This document shows positions 12,680-26,300 of a DNA stretch of 64,000 nucleotides, one piece after another; within the stretch, counting starts at the first letter, position 1; every line of letters begins with the position of its first letter. The notes beneath the pieces were generated by a model, which searched no databases, was not told the DNA's origin, and was given only the letters and a program-made list of their open reading frames with translations. The stretch covers positions 27,062,569 through 27,126,568 of the forward strand of contig CM043871.1 of assembly GCA_023846275.1 (NCBI GenBank), given 5' to 3'. The position numbers and the translations under genes were made by a program. This DNA comes from Vanilla planifolia (taxonomy: Eukaryota > Streptophyta > Magnoliopsida > Asparagales > Orchidaceae).

Positions 12680-15600
12680 CTACTTCTGCACTTCTGGTTC
12701 TTTGTTTGCCAAATACCTGTTTAGAGGAAGAACCCAAGACAAAGATAAAAGAAAGGGAGACAGAAAAAAATCAAAGAGAAATGTATTAAACAACTGGGCC
12801 AATAGCCAATGAAGATGCTAAAAGATCATCAAATAGACATAATCAAATGGATCAGAAAAACCTACAGCAGGAGAAAGAATCATTCGTCATGCGTTCGATC
12901 CACAGGAAAACAAGCTTAAAGCTTCAATAAAGGATCAAAGGTTACTGTCATATGATTAAAAGCTTTTGCCAATTGCTTATGTTGTGGCTCTTAACCTAAA
13001 CATATGATGCCATCATATAATTATATTCTGATGATGCAGAACATATACTTCAAGCCATGCTGGTTTGAGGCTTCATATACATCGTCTCTATAAAACCCAG
13101 TCGAACAATGTCTACCCCGATTGACCTACTGCCTCGGCTTTTCTCAAATGCCATCATCAATTGCGTGGTATTGCCCTTCCTACTTTTAATATGCATCAAT
13201 CTTAACATTCTTAATCTATTAAAAAAAAATTGGTAGCATATCAAAGGGATTTAGAGGGGGGCCGGACTAATTCGATCCAATGTTGTGTGTGTGTGTGTTA
13301 ACAGCAAAGACATTCAAAACACTTTATACACAAAAATTAAATAAACAAAAAATTTAATCTTTATACAAAATATTTAAAATATTATTGCAACAACTCTTCA
13401 TCTGTTTGGTAGATTGCTCTACGAAACATAACTTTCAAAATCCATTTAAAAACACACTTTCAAAGACATTTTTTTGTCAACAACCTTTCCAACCATGGTT
13501 GGAAATTTTGACTTCAGTTACAACTTCAGTCCCTTAACCAAAAGGATAGTTTTGATGGTTTCAATTTGATCATTTTTTATTAATTTAATTTGATTTCAAT
13601 ATTTTAAAATAACTTTTAAAAGTAAGAAAAATTATTATCTTCGTTCAAATACTTTTTAATTTTATTCTTAAATAAAATGATACATGGGCTACAAAAATTT
13701 AGAATTTGTTTTACACAAAAAAAAGTAAAAGACAAAAACTCTTGTAAGTGATTTTACCATCCATTTGACAAAATTAAAAGAATTTGGCTTATTGAACTAT
13801 TTAAATTTTATTTTTATTAATTGGTTTCACAAATTTTTAATTACTCTACCTAGAACTAAAAAAATAACAAAACTTTATTTAAAATAATAAAAAGAAAAAA
13901 TTGGAAAAAAAAACTAAAATTTATCTTACAAAAATTAAAAAAATATTTTGACATGACCTAGAAAAAATTTAAATTTGAATTATTTTATTAAAAATATTAA
14001 AAAAAATCAATTTTCAAATATTCAAAGGATTAAGAGATAAGTTGGGTTAGGGCTTGAACCCAAAACCTCTATAATACATGAATCTAATATCCATCTACTG
14101 GGCTGAATCATATTTTGTATGATATTTAAAGAAAAATTTTATAAAAGCTCTTACTCTTTGGTTTTGGATCAAAACCAAAATTTTATCTAAGTTGTAAACG
14201 AGTTCGAATTAAAACCGATCCAAATAATGCCCAGGCTTCAACCCGAGACTCCAAATATCATGTTTCAAAGCAACAGTCACAACAAATAATGCCTAACCAC
14301 TATCCACCATGTGACTTGCCAAGAAGTATGAGATTCCTTTTAAACATTAGCAAGCCAAGACATTGGCAAATGGTGAACTATATGTCACAAAAAAGCTATG
14401 TTTTTACTAACGCTTTCATGAGATTAGCTTACCTTGTTTGAGTAACCTATGCACTATATTTATGCTTACCAAAAAACTAGGTTTCAACCTGAGACTCCAA
14501 ACCATGTTCCAAAGCAACAATCAAAACAAATAATTTGGAAAAATACCTTGGACTTGCCAAGGAGCATGAAATTCCTCTTAAACATTAACAAGCTAGGACA
14601 TGGAAAAATGGTGAACTATATATCACAAATAAGGCTGTGCTTTTAATAACACTAATCGTTAGAATTGCTTACCTTCATCGAGTAATTAATGCATTATATT
14701 TATGTTTTCAATGAAAATATGTGCCTCGTCTATATTTTTTAGTCATGATGACCTAATAGGTGTCACGACAACTATAGTTAAACTTCGCTGTGGCTTCATT
14801 TTGAGTTATCATCTTTCTTACATTAGTTATAGATAATTTTATGGGTCAAATTCAAAACGAAGTGTCCCGACATGGTTTTTGCTAATAATATGATGTTTAT
14901 TGAAAAGGCTAGGAAAAGTACTAAAACCAAACTATACTCATAAAGAATAATTTTGAAGCCTAAAGCGATTCAACTAAATAGTGCTTTAATTCATTATATG
15001 ATTAAACCATTCAGTTAAGATTAAAGACAAGCCTTACAAGAAAATAGTGAGACTACCATAATGAGATCGATAGTATCATATCATATGAGTTGTTTGCTTA
15101 TGAAGTCCAAACATATAAACAAAATATGTTGCAAAAGTGTGGATATTGAAAGTCACTAGTGACCATAAGAATATGATTCAAAATGAGAGCATTTGGGATA
15201 ATTTTGATGCATAAATTCAAAGAATTAACTTGTATGATTTGAACATGTTAATAATAAGCCATTTGACTAAGACTCAAATTTAGATCTTTCCTTATGATTA
15301 AGGAGTTGACTTAGATGATTTGCACATATATTAACAAAAGGTCACTTAACTAGAAGACATGATTTTAGATTTTTCCTTATAATTAGAGGAAAAGTTAGGC
15401 CTAAAAAGAAATAGTATTGATTGTAATATACTTGAATATCAAAGAAAAGAAATTAATGAATAGAGAATAATAATGCAAAGATTCATGTAGACAAACCCAC
15501 TTAGCGAGACCCACATTTGTAGTTGTAATTTTTTATAATGCCCATGCCCTAGTTTTTTAAGATTTGGTGCGTCAATTTAAAGTTGTGGCATAGTGTTCCC

Positions 15601-17277
15601 TTATGTCCATTTTTTAGAGAATCTTGAGGTTATCTTAAATCTATCATATTGATGTCATAAACTAAGATGTAAAAGCACAACAAAACTTAAAATTCATAAC
15701 TTGCATACCCTTGAGCTTTTGCCCAACGAGATAGCTGATAAAGTTGAACTGATTCGTTCGAAACATGACAAGCTAGGAGAAGGTAGTTCCGAGGTTGAAC
15801 CATCCATGCAAACCTCATGAATAGTCCAGAATAAACACACATAACTGCAAAACCAGCAGTGTAGTTAGGATTACTACATCAAATAGGAAAATATTTCCAG
15901 CGTTTTCAAGTAAATTTCTGGCTAACCTGCAGTCATGTTCCCAGATATCATTTCTGGTGGCTTCTGGGTATCCACCAAGCCCTACAAACAACAATTTCAA
16001 GACATACACAAAAATCATGCACAACATGATGCAAAACTGAACTAAAGGAATCAATAAAGTTGACATTAGCATGTATCTACAAGTGTGATGACTACATTTG
16101 ACTGCTTAGTATAATCTGCCTGGTATATAAACAACATTTAGGAGGTGTATAGTTCATTAACATTATTATATAGATTATTTAAAAATTTTCAATATTTAAT
16201 TTGATAACATATTTAAATAATGTAAATAATATAATGAAAAATTACAATTTTATCACACAACTAAAATCTAGGTAGCTATCCTACTATTAAAACTGAGAAA
16301 AAAAACTATATAGAAAATATTAAGTTAAAAAAATATCAACTTTTACATAACATTAACATTCAGATAATATTAATATCCAAATGTCAATTTTATTCAAATA
16401 ACCCTTAACCAACAGTGTTTTGAAGAACTGTCTAAATGAGGCTTTCAAACAGCCATCTGCTCCAACTGCATAATGTCAAGCCCACCATTTGGCAAGCTGC
16501 GGTTGGAATGCAATCTTGGTAGGTCGCATGAGAGTCCCACTAGCTGATGAAAAAATAGTGAGAAAGGAGGACAAGAAAAAGACATTTTCTTTCCTCTCAG
16601 TTGATAAGCACAATTTAGAAGTAAAAAGACATGAATGTCTTTGCACACATGAATTATTTAGAAGTATTCCAATAACTCCTTTTCCCTTAAAATGCTGCTT
16701 GCTTCCCTTTTGATGACATGATTATGCTAACATAAATTCCAAACAGGTTTTCTAAAAATAAGCATGCCACCTATCACAAAAATTCCTCTGAGATCAGGCC
16801 TAACTGTGAATTGTGAATATTAAACAATACTTTTCAAGAGCACTATATTTGTCAAATCCAGATTGCTTGCCCTGACAAGAACCCAGGCACGTTTCTAGCA
16901 TATGAAACATCGTAAAACAATATTTTTCAACAGTATGACAAATGCGAAACCCAGATTCCTTGATGTTGGCAGTGCAAGTAGAAAAGATGAACAGAAATAC
17001 ATCTTCATCCTAGCTTAGCTTGTCTCTAATGTCATACAAATGAATCTACTTGGAGCTGAAATTTTATGATAGCAAATGCAAGTGTCCCTATTTGGTTTTA
17101 GGTCATTGGATGGTACCATTGTTGCAAATTTAATGACATGCAATAAAATAAACCAAAAAAATGACAATAAGTTTGGATTTGTACAGCAGTAACAAAGCCC
17201 CAGTTGGCAACAGGTCCCCAGAAATGTGTTGTTTTTGGACCCACAGGGCTATTCCAAAATGCTCGAAGTGCTGACAT
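12680..17277 (-). CDS. MPC1: Mitochondrial pyruvate carrier subunit 1, 106 aa
   Basis: MPC1 pairs with an MPC2-type subunit in the mitochondrial inner membrane to import pyruvate. Four coding exons: 17185-17277, 15927-15981, 15709-15844 and 12680-12716. They join without gaps to 106 residues, the usual size. Diagnostic motifs are NSPVGPKTTHFWGPVANWGF, then GLVDTQKPPEMISGNMTAV, CVYSGLFMRFAWMVQPRNY and LLACHVSNESVQLYQLSRWA, ending AQGYLANKEPEVQK. The FWGPVANWG signature marks MPC1 rather than MPC2 (FWAP..KWG). The start is the first ATG after a splice acceptor at 17301-17302. The last exon encodes only 11 residues and the stop, and lies behind a 2,992-bp intron. If that intron is retained the frame ends instead in GYASYEF. 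No cleavable presequence is evident, as is normal for MPC. Confidence 0.94.
12717..15708 (-). other. MPC1 third coding intron (3.0 kb)
   Basis: On the gene strand the donor is gtatgc (after CAAGG) and the acceptor ctaaacag. The intron is AT-rich, holds a (TG)n tract near 13284-13298 and a diverged 246-bp tandem duplication at 14233-14715, and has no convincing coding sequence. Confidence 0.8.
14233..14715. repeat. Diverged 246-bp tandem duplication in MPC1 intron
   Basis: Blocks starting at 14233 and 14479 share a run of matching segments in the same order: caacc-gagactccaaa, aaagcaaca, gacttgccaag, attcct-ttaaacatta, atggtgaactatat and tatatttatg. The copies carry many substitutions and small indels, so the duplication is old. 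No function is evident. Confidence 0.8.
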
Positions 17278-17307
17278 TGCTGGAGACACTGCTTCTGGAC
17301 CTGAAAT

Positions 17308-19645
17308 TTCATTGAAGGATGCTAAAAATTAAAAAGAGCTAAAATGAACTCAAAATTCAAATATTTAGTTTTGGAGAATGATCCAATTATAATGAAAATA
17401 TGCTACATTTGTGTAAATTTTTTAGTTCGCCCAACTTCAGGTTTCATTTGTGAATGCTCTTGAACAGTTCCAGCGGATACATTAAGTTCACATAAAACAC
17501 AGATCAATACAAGAGCAGCATTTAGGTCAATCACATATTTTCAATATAAATAAAAAATTGGTAAACACGTCTATCATGTTATGGTGGATGGTGTAGCAGA
17601 CTCAGAACTAAGTGCAGTTCAAGGGTACACATTGTGCACTAGAAAAGAGGATGAAAGCAAATTTGGTGAATGAAGTGTGGATAAAGAGAAAGAAGGAAAA
17701 AGCCAAAGGCAGATCCACTTGAATCTCCAAGCAAACTACTTAATTAAGCTGCTTTCATTAAGTTTTCCTAGAAACGAAACTCCAATGAGTTTGAGAAAAA
17801 GTTCAAAAACTTAAAGAGCTGGTTGTTTCCACAAAGCACACTGTGGTTTGCCATGAAGGGCTATGGTTCATTACCAGCCAGTTTGGTGCTACAATGAACC
17901 ATTGGTGATGGGCCTCATGGCATTTTTTAAAATATAACTTCTAAAAGACAAATTTATCCTTTTTCAAATAATAATAATTTTTTTTTTTAGCCTAACTTAA
18001 AAGCCTAAGGTAAAAATTATCTTCATGCATCTTGTTTATCACATTTCAATAACAATTTGCCATTCAATATAGCATTACAATTGCATGTTTCAATTGTCAC
18101 AACAGCATCGCAATCACACATGCTAATTTCACATCATTCTAAATGCAACAGGCTTAACAAATGGATCTAAAAATAGTAAATCATGCTTTTATTCAACATC
18201 TTCTAACTTTTTTCATGCAGCAGCAGCATCACTAACCTTCACAAATGCTTAGGATGACAGACCAAATTGACGAAGTTACCTGGTGGCCAACAAAAAAATG
18301 TACTGCACATCCTACAACTCTAAGCCCTCGATAGCCATCAATTTGCTTCAACAGAATATCTCACTGGTATGCACACAAAAACTTAGTTCTTAGGGCAACC
18401 ATAAGGGAACAATGCTCTTTCCAGAAGAATTTCTATCTAATGAATATGTTGGTAGCCAATGTGTATTTAGTGATATAACCACTAGAGAGATAATTTCTTA
18501 AGTCCATGATCAATTAGAATAATAAACCGATGTCATATAAAGAAAATATTTTGAAACAGCTTGCTTAACTGGATTCTATAAATTTTTTCTTTCATCTTCT
18601 GAGCAAGCAAACTTCAGCATTAGAATCTAATGCAAATTTTATTAACATTTTAGTACATACTAGTTTATATTGGCATTTCACTAATATTATGATGATTGTG
18701 TAGACTGCAAGAAATAAATTGTCTACTAGTTCATTATTGGGCTTGTCACATATCCAAAGGAGGTAAAAATACAATAAGCAGTTATGCTTATCACTTCCAA
18801 ACCAACAAAAAATGTGAAATGAAGGATTTTTCACAAGAGAAAGCAGCAAGAAATCCATCTTCAAAGAAGGATATCTAATCATCTACACGGAATAAAGAAT
18901 AAAATGTTAGCCAATAAACAAACTAACTTCAATGAAAAACTCAAAAACCTAACAAATTAATAATTTGTCTAAAAAGAGTTAGAAAAGGATCACCATTTAG
19001 AAACTCAAACAACAAAAAATTAAATTTATATATGAATACGATTTTTTGGAACTACCATAATGGGAACTACACTCAAATGTAACTGCACTATTTTATATTT
19101 TCTAATATGATTAATTTAGAATATACTGTGGAGAATGGACAATTTGAGACTGCATGGTATTAAGAAACGAAGATGATATCTTCAAGTACGTCATAACTTA
19201 ATTCAATGTCTATTATTCCATCACTAAAACTCTAGCAATTGCCACATGAGTTCTTCTATCATACACAATATGGCTCAAGTTCAAGCCTTTCATAAGCTAA
19301 AAAACCACAGTATCGCTCAAGTACTCTTTATCTTGACTCCCACGGCTATCACTTCCAAAATTCCGAACCTTTTCTTAATGCAACCAATTGCTCTAAACGA
19401 AAGTCGTCCAACTAACTCCTTGTTTTAGTGTAGGGTTGATCAGAACAAAAGCCGTGCTTTCAAAATCGAAATCTTAATATTCACAAACTCGTTTCACTAG
19501 AATCAAATTAGCAAATCAGTAAATTAAGAAGTTTCCACATCATTGACAGGAGGAACCATCTTTCCTTCCCGATATCAAATCCATAGAGAATTATTTCTGT
19601 GAACCGAATAGTAATGGATCCACGCAAATAGATGAAAAGACGCAC
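17308..19645 (-). other. Probable MPC1 5' UTR intron
   Basis: This stretch lies between the putative leader exon and the exon carrying the start codon. It is AT-rich, has no recognisable genes, and holds only short chance open frames. Confidence 0.45.
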
Positions 19646-19790
19646 CTTTGGAGCAATAGAATAAACAACAATGGAGGCGTTGCTGCAACTGATTGTCCAC
19701 GAGAAGATGGCGCCGTGGTCGGGATTGACGACAAAAGGCCTATTCCTCAATTTGACGAAGAGGCCGACAGAGGATAGAGATGAGCAAGAT
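19646..19790 (-). other. Probable non-coding first exon and promoter of MPC1
   Basis: The MPC1 start codon lies 23 bp after a good splice acceptor (atttcag, 17301-17307), so a 5' UTR exon must exist upstream. The only GC-rich island upstream is 19650-19790. On the gene strand it ends in CCAAAG|gtgcgt at 19646/19645, a good donor, and has no ATG over about 130 nt, as expected of a leader. A TATA-like stretch (ttatattat) lies just upstream, near 19785-19800. The implied leader intron is about 2.3 kb. This is inference; the open frame that runs through the island resembles nothing I know. Confidence 0.5.
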
Positions 19791-20380
19791 AATATAAATA
19801 TTAACCTACAATTCAAATTTTACATTACAATATTTATTATTAACAATACATGAAATTCAAGGTTTTAAATTCCACAAAATTGTTTATTTGATTTACCCAA
19901 AAATGCCATCATTTTTAAAAACCAAATTTAAAAAATCTTTTTTTATTTTTTAATATTTATACACCTCTCATTATTTAGCTCATATCACAATCTTATATTT
20001 ACAAAATGTTGTCATCTTCATCAATCAAAATTGCAAAAAATATAATTATAATTAAATCTAATATACACATAAATATATACATAAACATTAATATATTTAT
20101 TATACATATTAATACTATAAACAAAATCTATGAAAAAAAAGAATTAAATAGAAATATGATACAACTATATAAAATGAGAAAAATTTAAAACCCAAAACTT
20201 TCTACATGGATTACACCTATTGCTGAATCACTAATGGCATCACCCGAAACAAACGAATGTTGAGTAGCCATACGAATGCCTATGAATACTACCAAAAATG
20301 TTTAATACATTTAGATCACTCTTCCTACAAAATGCAGCCACCGTTCTTTCCCACCTTATAGCTTTAACCCGGAGCAGAAG

Positions 20381-23300
20381 CTAAAGGAACAGCCTCTTTT
20401 TGGCTGGCCTTCCTCGTCCATCACCCTTCTTCCTCTTCCCGGACTGTTTCTGCAGGGATCTCGACACCAAAGAAGGCTGCTCCTTGAGTCCAAAGCTCCT
20501 TGCGACATGACCCAGGTGCAGTTTCCTGACCATGAAAAGCCTCTTCAGCTCACCTTTGTGGGCTGCGTACGCCCGAATCCAGGAACAGAATGCATTCTTG
20601 GCAAGCTGCTTCAACTTGGGCTGAACCAACAAAACCATAATAAAATCCAAGTTGAAGAATGAAGTAATTTATACTAACTAATAATGCTTAACGCCACAGA
20701 AAAGAGGAACAACAAACACTTCAAAGTTTGTCAGAAGTTGGAGATTTTGCATGGTCAGGGAGAAACCTTAGCTAAAATAAAGCTTTCAAGTGCCTTCTGA
20801 AGCAGTGTAACCCAGGGATGTGTATCAATAGAAAGCAGCTTCTGATGGTGTGGTTTCTGGCCTGGCCTGGAAGCACTGTCCAAAACCTTTTGGATAGGAA
20901 ACTCACTCATAGACACGCCATGAAGCAGCAAATCATGTAAGTAATCGATTTCAACTGGCTGCAGGAACAGTAAGGCCTCTCCTTTTTCACCCAAACGAGC
21001 AGTTCTTCCAACCCTAACAAAAGATAAGTTAACAAATCAAAAACCATGAAAACCAAAATTACCAGAACTTAAAAGGCACAAAGAAGTAAGAAAGCTACAA
21101 TTCATGAGTCATCGATTCAATTAAAATCAATAAATGGGGCAATCATTGTGTAAATTTATTTACAAGCCTAAATAACTTAATTCTTCAGTTCTGCCACTTA
21201 GCCAACTCAACAAAATATGCAATTACTGCTTTACTTACCTGTGCACATACTCAGATGCTTCACCAGGAGAATCATATTGAACTATACATGTAACCTTGGG
21301 GAAATCTAAGCCCCTTGCTGCTACATCAGTGCACAAAAGAACAGCAGACTTCTCATTTTTAAATCCCTGAAACGCAGCTCTCCGATGCTCATGCTCCATG
21401 TTTCCATGTAACCTGAACGCATTGCATGTGATAAAATTATGCTTCGGATCGATCTCTTGGTATGTGTTGGGAGACCACTTGAATTCATTTAAAAGCAAAT
21501 AGTGAAAATCCACCGCATCACACGTAGAAAGGAAGACCACAATCTGTACAATGAACCTGTAAGCAAACTCGAATGCTAAATATTAGCAAAAGCCTATACG
21601 TCAAAAAACTATCATACAACGTAACCAAGAAAAATTAGGATACAAAAAAATAAATATATCATTGAACCCATCACTTCCCAAATACATGCAAATCAATGTA
21701 AAACCTAATCACTCCCACTCTATATAGGTCACCTCCTCCCTACATATAGATACCCAACGATTAAAATGTACAAGAGAACAAATCAAAATGTCAGTTATCC
21801 ATTGTGGACTTGGATAGACAATTTTGTTAAACCTCAGAAGTACCAATCGTTAAAGAATATTTGGATGTCTTCCCAAATGAATTATCAGGGTTACCCTCGG
21901 ATAGGGAAATTGAATTTGAAATTCAATTGATTTTTGGTGCTGATCCAATTTCAAAATCTCCTTATTATATGACACATGCTGAACTACAAGAAGTCAAAAT
22001 ATAACTACAAGAATAGCTTTCAAATACTGAAAGAGAAATTAACTACAGCTCCAATTCTAGTAGTGCCAGAAGAAATAGAAGGTTATCAGATATACAGTGA
22101 TGTCTCGTTGCAAGAGCTAGGCTGTGTACTGATGCAACATCACAAGGTAATTACATACGCATCTAGACAGCTTAAGGCACATGAAAAGAATTATCATTGA
22201 CATATTTTGGAGCTAGCAGCTATAATTTTGCCTTAAAAATTTGGAGACATTACTTATATGGAGTTAAATGTATGATATTTACTGATCATCAGAGTTTAAA
22301 ATATTTTTTCATTCAAAAGAAAATAAACTTTAGGCAAAAAAGATGGTTGAAATTTGTTAAAGATTATGATGTAGAAATCACATATCATCCAGATAAAGTA
22401 AATGTGGTGACAGATGCTCTCAGTAAGAAAGCTAATATTAATAGCTTATTAATTATTATCCCAGAAGAAAAACAATTGATTTTTGAGATGGACAAGTTGT
22501 AATTAAAATATAAAATATAAAGAAATACGACGTTGCTAGCTCACCTATCTGTAAGACCAGATTGGTTGATGTCAATTAAAAAAAACTAGGCTGAAGACCC
22601 AGAACTACAAAAGATAATCCAAAGAGTCAACGAAGGACAAACATCAGAATTTAAATTAGATCAGAATGGTCTACTCTGATTTCAGATAGATTATGTATAC
22701 CAGCATATCAGCAACTCAGAAAAATACTATTAAAAGAAGCTCACAACTCCCGTTATTCTATACATCCGTGAGAGAATAAAATGTATCAAGAGCTACGAAA
22801 GTATATTGATGGCCAGGGCTGAAGAAAGATGTGACTAATTAGGTTCAAAGGTGTTTAATTTGCCAGCAAGTCAAAAAAGAACAACAAAAGCCTGGAGGAT
22901 TACTACAGTCATTACCGATACCATAATGGAAATGGGAGGAAGTGGCAATGGATTTTGTAGTTGGATTACCAAGATCACCTGCAAGTCATGACGCAATTTG
23001 AGTAATTGTGGATAGGCTAGCAAAAACTGCTTATTTTCTTACTATAAAAATAACATATTCTGCTGAAAAATTAGCTCAAAAATACGTAAAACAAATTGTC
23101 AAGTTGCATGGGATACCAAAAATTATTATCTCTAATAGAGATCCTAAATTCACTTCTCACTTTTGAAAGAGTATACATCAAACTTTTGGTACAAGTTTAA
23201 GATTTAGTACAGTCTTTCATCCTCAAACAGATGGTCAATCAGAAAGAACTATAAAAACCTTGAAAGATTTGTTGCGACTTTGTATTTTAGATTTTGGAGG

Positions 23301-26300
23301 AGATTGGGAAAGTCACCTGTCTCTGGTAGAATTTGTCTATAATAATAGTTATCAGTCCAATATTAGAATGGCTCTTTATGAAGCACTTTATGGTAAAAAA
23401 TGTCAATCACGAATGAGTGGAAGAAAAGAAATTTGATGAGCCCTATATTTGTGGAAGAGGTAACTAAAAAGATCAAAACTATCCAAGGAAGAATGAAAGC
23501 AACCCAGGATAGACAAAACAAATATTATGATATCAAACACCGAATGATAAAATTTCAAGAGGGGGAACATGTATTTATTAAAGTAAGTCCAACAAAAAGA
23601 ATCATCAAGTTTGGAAGGACAGAAAAATTAAAACCTAAATTCATTGGTCTTTTTCAAATACTGGGGTTGGACAAGTGGCATATCAACTAACTTTACCTCC
23701 TCAGTGGGCAAGGGTACATAATGTTTTTCATGTCTTAGTTTTAAGGAGATACAATCCAGATCTCTCTCATGTGGTGAGTTACATGGATCCAGACATCGAA
23801 ATTCATAAAGATTTGACTTATCCAGAAACACCAGTAAGAATCCTTGATCGACAAGAGAAAAGATTAAAAAACAAAGTTATTGTCATGGTTAAAGTCTTAT
23901 AGCATGGTCAAACAGAAAAAGAAGCTACATGGGAAATAAAAGCATATATGACCACTCGGTATCCATAACTGTTCTAAATTTCGGAACAATTTTTTAAAGG
24001 AGGGAAGATTGCAACAGCCTTACTTTTTCTTTATTTTATTTTTTGTTGAAAGAGCTCTTTGAGACTAGTCTAACGGTGTTTAGTTGTAATTTTTGGAGTT
24101 CTAAGGAATAAATTATGAATTTTTAAAAATTTGAGATAGATTTGTAATTTTATAAATGTCGACATAGGTTTATTTCTCCAGGTGAAAGATATATGTGCAA
24201 ATAAAAAATTGGGAATGGGTGCTATGCAAAATGCGGTTCACGAACCTTCAGGCAAGCCGATTTCAACCGCGTTTATAAAAGCCGAAGCAGGGTGCGTTTG
24301 AAAAGCACGTCTGCTAATACCGACTACGGGAAAGGGTTGCCGGAGCGCGCGGAGTGCGACGATTCCGTAAGTGACGGCTGGCAAGGATTTCGTAAGGCCT
24401 TCCGGGAGTGTGCGAGAGTTCTACCAGTCGCCGCAGTGTAGAGCTCCGGCATGGGATAGTGATGGCCGGCGAGATTCCGTAAGATAAGGTAAGAAAACGC
24501 GATTTTTTAGTTCGCCAGGGTTGTGTACGGTTTTTCGATAAGTGGCGGAGACCGAGAGGGGGGTTGATTGGCCGGCGTGAGACACAAGAGGTCTCTAATT
24601 TCGCTGGTGAACTGTTTCGGTTCTGTCAGACGAGAGAGATACGCAGGAACCGGTCTAGGCCTTGGACTAGGTCGCACTGTTGAATCGGGCACAGGCAATC
24701 AAGCGCCAATGAAAGCCAAACAACCCAAATTAAGACATTTGGGATTTTAAATGTTTGGGAACAACTTTTAGAAAACAACTTTTGACTAATAAACATATTT
24801 TAACTTGATAATATTTGCATTATGGGTATGTAGAACATCAAGAAGAATAAGAAGTGAACAATACAAATTATACAACAAATTCAGGTAGATAAATTTCTAA
24901 CCCTGTGATGTAGTAGCACATTATTATATATTTTTAGATGCTTTTCTCACTGTCACAATATTTTGATTGTTGCATATGTTATACATTAATATTGTTGTAT
25001 ATGATAAAGAAAGAAACAATATGATACAATATGCTAAAAAAAAAAAACAAATATAGAACTAAATATCATTTGATATGGATAATTATTTGGATTGATGTTC
25101 GAAAAATGGCAAATATATAAATTGGGATTCCCAGATAACATCATTCTCACCTCACCACTAAGCCTAACATGTGTTGTAGGGTATCGATCTTCAGATCAGA
25201 TATCTGTCTAGTGTTATATGTTATATGCTATGACTCCATGATGATTTACACTAGGCCTAACATGTGTTGCAAGGTATGGTAACATACCTGCCTGGTGGTA
25301 CTAGGCCCAACATGTGTTGCAGGGTATCGATTTTCGGATCATATATCTGCTTAGTGCTATGTGTTTGGTTGGATGTCGGCTGGAGGTCATTTATTGATGA
25401 TGATTAGATCCAGAGAATAATGCGTCAAAGGAAATTAGGCCTGGTAATAACACACCTTAATAAGAAACTGACATTTCTATATGGTTTTCATTTGGCATTA
25501 TCTTATATATGACATCTTGTGTAATTGTAGTTTTATGATTTATCTTCATTACACATGGTATGCCTTTTCATTTGATATCGCTTTCATATTTGGTTATCTA
25601 TTATGGATTTATCTACTGAGATATGTAAAATCTCATTTAGTGCTAACATCACAGGTTATACATCCTATGCGTCCACAACTCCGAGAGATGGAAATGATGA
25701 TGCTACAAGAGAACCTTTTTCACGAGATGTGTGAGAAAAGGAAGGGTTTAGTATTAATAAATTTGTTCAAAAACATATTTTATTTGCATATATTTTTGGA
25801 TTTTTGGTGAGGACAAAGAACCAAACCTAAGGTAGAGACCCGACGGTAAGACAAACACCAACTCAAAAATCCAAAAATACATATAAATAAAATATGTTTT
25901 TGAACACATGCTGGGTATTGTGGTAAGGATAATGTTCTCTAAGAATCTCATTTTATATATTTGTCATTTTCCAAACATCAATCCAAATAATTATACAAAT
26001 CAAAAGAGTTTTCGTTCCATATTGCTTCTTCTCTTTTTATTTTAGCATATTTTATCATATTGTTTCTTTCTTTACCATATACAACAATATTAATGTATAA
26101 CATATGCAACAATCCAAATACTGTGACAGTGAAAAATGCATGTAAAAATACATAATAAGGTGCTACATCACAGGATTAGAAATTTATCTATCTGATTTGA
26201 TATACAAATCGTTTGACCCTCTTCTGGACTCTTCTTGCTAGCCTACAAGGCCATAAATACGAAATAGTCAAAGATTAAAATACATTTATTAACCAAAATT

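Noticed and set aside
19508-19816. 102-codon open frame on the - strand through the 19.7-kb island
   Set aside because: Its start lies upstream in AT-rich sequence and it runs past a good splice donor. A non-coding leader exon of MPC1 explains the island better.
21976-23902. Treating the + strand pol frames as functional genes
   Set aside because: The reverse transcriptase is deleted and several stops and frame changes interrupt the rest, so this is a retrotransposon remnant.
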